From the NCBI RefSeq assembly GCF_027942865.1, contig NC_134526.1:18643784-18707783 (forward strand): a stretch of DNA of 64,000 bases, written 5' to 3'. A model generated the notes under the pieces. It searched no databases, was not told the origin of the DNA, and saw only the letters and a list, made by a program, of their open reading frames with translations. The translations under genes were made by a program, and so were the position numbers. Source of the stretch: Odontesthes bonariensis. Taxonomy: Eukaryota; Chordata; Actinopteri; Atheriniformes; Atherinopsidae. Positions 61,029-64,000 of this stretch are shown one piece after another; positions within the stretch are counted from its first letter, which is position 1; each line of letters starts with the position of its first letter.

Positions 61029-63269
61029 TTCCTTGAAGTAACGCGAGCACACTCCCATATCAGTGTGTTGCAAGTGTCTTTCTAGACATGGTGTTTAAGA
61101 GTGAGTGAGAGACAGGGCTGGTATGTAGCTGTGAGTATAGCAACTAACACGCGCATTTTGAGGCTTTTCCTACAGAAGATGCAGATGCCACTGGATGAAT
61201 GTGCCATCCCTTCAGTCTGTGTGTGTGTGTGTGTGCATTCCACCAAATAGTGCTAAATTTCTTGCAAGCTTTTGTATTCTGAATTTTCATCCACTGGAAG
61301 ATTTTGCACAAGTCTGGAGAGAAATGTCAAGTGACTTCTGAATGGAGTATGTCTTCAAAAGCCTGCAAAAATACATTATTATTTTATTTTTTGTGGGTGT
61401 TAATGACAAGAGGGGAAATTGGAGTAATGAATGTATTGAGCGATGCGGATGTTTGAGCCATGACATAACTACACACACTAATTGGGCTGTTCTGGTGAAA
61501 TGCAGGACCTACACTTTAGCGCTTTTGAATCATGTCTACTAACCATCTATGACAATTGCTCTGGTGAGGGAAAGCAAGATTGTGGAGGAAATTTGCTGCC
61601 TCATGTTGACTGATTTCATTTCCCAAACTTAAAGGCCATTTTAGGGCTGGAAAACATCAATTTGACACGTAAAGTTTGAATACACTGTCAGAGCTGACTT
61701 GGACTCTTGATTAGTTTAATTTGTTACACGTCTGTCATTGCGTGTCAGAAGTTTGTTGTAAAAAAAGTTCCATGTTTCACCTTTGCAGATTTTATTTTTC
61801 TTTCCGATCAGTATATTTGGCAGTTGGGAATTGTCCATATCCTTCTGCCTTATGCAGTCAGACAAGGAGAAACAATTAATAACAAAGGCCTCAGTATTTT
61901 GGAAATTGTGGCATCGTGTCACATTTACAGATTTTAGACAAATTTTTGTGCGTTTGTTGGGTACCATAGCTGACTGTAGAGTAGGTGCAGCGAGGAGAGT
62001 AGACTCTCTGGGAACAAGCAAAATCACAGCAACCTGGTTCCTCATATCTTATTCATGTTTTAATGAGGAGTAATTGTCTATTTAATTCCAAAGAAGTGTG
62101 CTGTTTTTTTTTACGGTCAAATAGCTTAACTTTGTATTCATTTCTTCATGTCTTTGTTCTAATATGTGTCCCTTTGCAGTTCTTTCAAGGTTTCTGTTTG
62201 GACATTTTGCATATCTTTGTTGTCATTTTGCATCTCTCGGGGTAATTATCTTTTTCTTTGTGGTTGAGTTGGATCTTTCAGTGTCTTTTCGTAGTCATGA
62301 AGTAATGTTGCAATAGTTATTGTATTTTATTTCATCCTTTTACTCGTCTTTTTATCAACACCTCTGACTTTCAAAGACACGTTAATCTCTTAAAAGGGTC
62401 CTCTATTCATCTGGGCTGCACTGTACCTCAGTATCTGGGTAAATGCTAAAAAAATAAAAAATAGTTTTGAAAGTATTCTTCGTGGTATTTTGGAGTTTGC
62501 AATGTCAATAAAAATATTTACATTTTGATGACTTGTCCTACAACTTTAGCTTCGACTGAAACTATCTTGGATCAGTAGGTGGTGTCTGATCAGGCTATAT
62601 GGAGTTGACCATTCACATTACACTTTGGGTGTTACATCACCCATTTATCAGTGCAGTTATTATCAGATCTAACAGATCTGTCAGCTTAGTTGTTCTTCAA
62701 ATGGATAACTAAATTATAAAATGGGGAAAAGCTTGAGTCAGTAGAGAAAGTCAGTGTGCAGATAGTACTTTATAACGGAGTGACTGTATCATTCGTTAAG
62801 TCATCTGTGGTAACACCAGACCACACTGCACCAACTTGGAATTGATTGCACCTGGTTTAAATCAAACCAAGCTAAGTTGAATAAAAATGAACAAAATAGG
62901 ACTGTGGATATTGATTCTAAAGCTGTGGGAGTGCCATATGAATAACTATTCTCTCACAATACAATAGGTTGAAATTTGGTTGTTTGTTTAAAATTAGCAT
63001 TATAGAGTTTAGTGTCATTACTGTGTGATGATCACCTTTGAAGCATGTCGGTAGATTCTCAGCCATCCATGTCATGGTAATCCTAAGAACTTGAAAATGG
63101 GTTTAAGCTGATACTCCCCACCTTCTAGTTTAGAACTGAATAAGCCTTTCGAATGCAAGGTGAAATGTCTTCAAGAACCAAAAAAAAGAAGTCCAAAAGA
63201 AATACAGTCCAAGACTGTCAAATAGGTTACAATTTTAGATTGTAACATTTAGTATCAGTGCACAGCTAA
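60473..63269 (+). other. cacna1a: cacna1a intron 1 (extends beyond the window)
   Basis: No exon matching the next expected segment (S1 of repeat I) was found. TG microsatellites lie at about 61,005-61,027 and 61,219-61,235. Open frames here are short and unrecognised. Confidence 0.7.
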
Positions 63270-63410
63270 AAAGCCAGCAGTGGTGATAGTTAAGGGTTGC
63301 CCTAGTGTACATGGCAGAACTGGCACATATGTAAAGGCACCATTAATGCTGAATGACATACATAAATCATGGAGCAACATAAACCTTTTCTTTCTTATGT
63401 ATTTTTTGGG
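63270..63410 (+). pseudogene. Tc1-like transposase relic in the intron
   Basis: AGCCAGCAGTGGTGATAG, GCACATATGTAAAGGCACC, ATTAATGCTGAATGACATA and GGAGCAACATAA follow the order found in the same teleost Tc1-like family as the 56.5-kb copy, around the WGCF / LHI-x-x-GT-x-NAE region. Only about 140 bases remain. Confidence 0.55.
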
Positions 63411-63441
63411 AAATGTTTTACTGGCATTGAAAACTATCTAT

Positions 63442-63467
63442 CTGTATATATATATATATATATATAT
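63442..63467. repeat. (TA)n microsatellite
   Basis: Short TATATA run inside the calcium channel gene intron. Confidence 0.9.
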
Positions 63468-63635
63468 TACTCCACACAGTACCATTCCTTCAAGCTCAGG
63501 TAACCTACTAGAGGCTTTGAAGCTTGAGGTTTCCACGCAGTATCTTAACTGTTCCTAGAAGTGCTCTCTTCTCCTAGTCTGGGGACCACTGATACCACTG
63601 CTGCCTTCAATCCCCAAATCTTTTCAACTTCTACC

Positions 63636-63995
63636 TTAAGCCCTTGGTATTAAGCTCCTTGTGTTCCTTCTTCTTAATGTTGTAGAATTGCTACATCTAT
63701 TACTTTTCAGTCTGGCTCTGGAGGTCCCACAGGATCTTAACTCTGTCATTCTCCACTGTATCTCCCACTTTGACTTTGGCGCTTCCACCTCGGCACAGAT
63801 GTTCATGTACACTATTCCTGCCACTTGGTTGTTGCGTTCCATGTATGCCGTACCTGCCTGCATCTTACACCCTGCTACAATATGCTTGACCGTCTCAGAG
63901 GCCTCTTTGAACAGCCTGCACCTGGGGTCCTGTCTGATGTGATTGACCCTGGCCTCTATTGCTCTTGTGTTCAGGCCCTTTTCTTGAGCTGCCAT
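63636..63995 (-). pseudogene. Non-LTR retrotransposon C-terminal relic (CRLF...HIVAGC zinc-knuckle region)
   Basis: On minus the frame reads ARVNHIRQDPRCRLFKEASE, then VKHIVAGCKMQAGTAYMERN and QVAGIVYMNICAE. This matches a fish non-LTR retrotransposon family whose C-terminus carries a CCHC-like knuckle (C-x-x-C...H...C) before a restriction-like endonuclease. Here the second Cys of the knuckle is Phe (CRLF), and after KSKWEIQW the frame diverges, so the copy is inactive. It lies antisense in the intron and may continue past the right edge. The R2/R4-like assignment is tentative. Confidence 0.6.
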
Positions 63996-64000
63996 GATTA

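Noticed and set aside
1..64000. tRNA, rRNA, CRISPR arrays, operons and the miR-23a/27a/24 cluster that lies near CACNA1A in human
   Set aside because: I scanned by eye for tRNA-like boxes, spaced direct repeats and the mature miRNA sequences and saw none that I could support. Bacterial features do not apply to this vertebrate sequence.

Overview
The window is vertebrate nuclear DNA, almost certainly from a ray-finned (teleost) fish. It holds intron-split vertebrate genes, a neutral to AT-rich base composition with sparse CpG patches, no operons, and many fish-type transposon relics (several Tc1-like families, LINE fragments, palindromic MITEs). Three protein-coding genes are clear, all in the right-hand third. 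Most other open frames are shadows, chance, or transposon debris.

Layout. Positions 1-43,000 are a gene-poor stretch made mainly of repeats and unannotatable sequence. It contains a hAT-like palindrome-rich unit with a 91-bp tandem array (about 0.5-1.3 kb), an L1-like ORF1 relic (2.4-3.0 kb), a 534-bp element with a 9-bp target duplication and a helicase-like fragment (3.15-3.69 kb), and an almost intact Tc1-like element with DD35E spacing (25.9-27.6 kb). It also holds a 665-bp MITE (28.9-29.6 kb), an 831-bp near-perfect palindrome inserted at TTAA inside a LINE relic (34.36-35.19 kb), LINE fragments at 37.2-37.9, 38.8-39.3 and 39.5-39.8 kb, and a 282-bp MITE at 42.0 kb.

The genes. gtf2f1 (+, 43.7-48.8 kb) encodes the large TFIIF subunit RAP74. 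All 13 coding exons join in frame to give 532 residues. alkbh7 (-, 51.0-52.9 kb) lies tail-to-tail with it and encodes a mitochondrial AlkB-type dioxygenase of 229 residues in four exons. A dead Tc1-like copy lies between them. The first coding exon of a Cav2-type calcium channel, best matched to cacna1a (Cav2.1), lies on + at 60.16-60.46 kb. It ends at a consensus U12-type AT-AC 5' splice site, and the intron runs off the right edge. In human, GTF2F1 and ALKBH7 are close neighbours on 19p13.3 and CACNA1A lies on 19p13, so this is a conserved 19p13-like block. The three genes do not form a pathway: one is in basal transcription, one in mitochondrial cell death and metabolism, and one is a presynaptic channel.

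Exon boundaries were worked out by hand from splice-site consensus and reading-frame continuity. Family names rest on recognised protein motifs. No database search was possible, and repeat family names are tentative.
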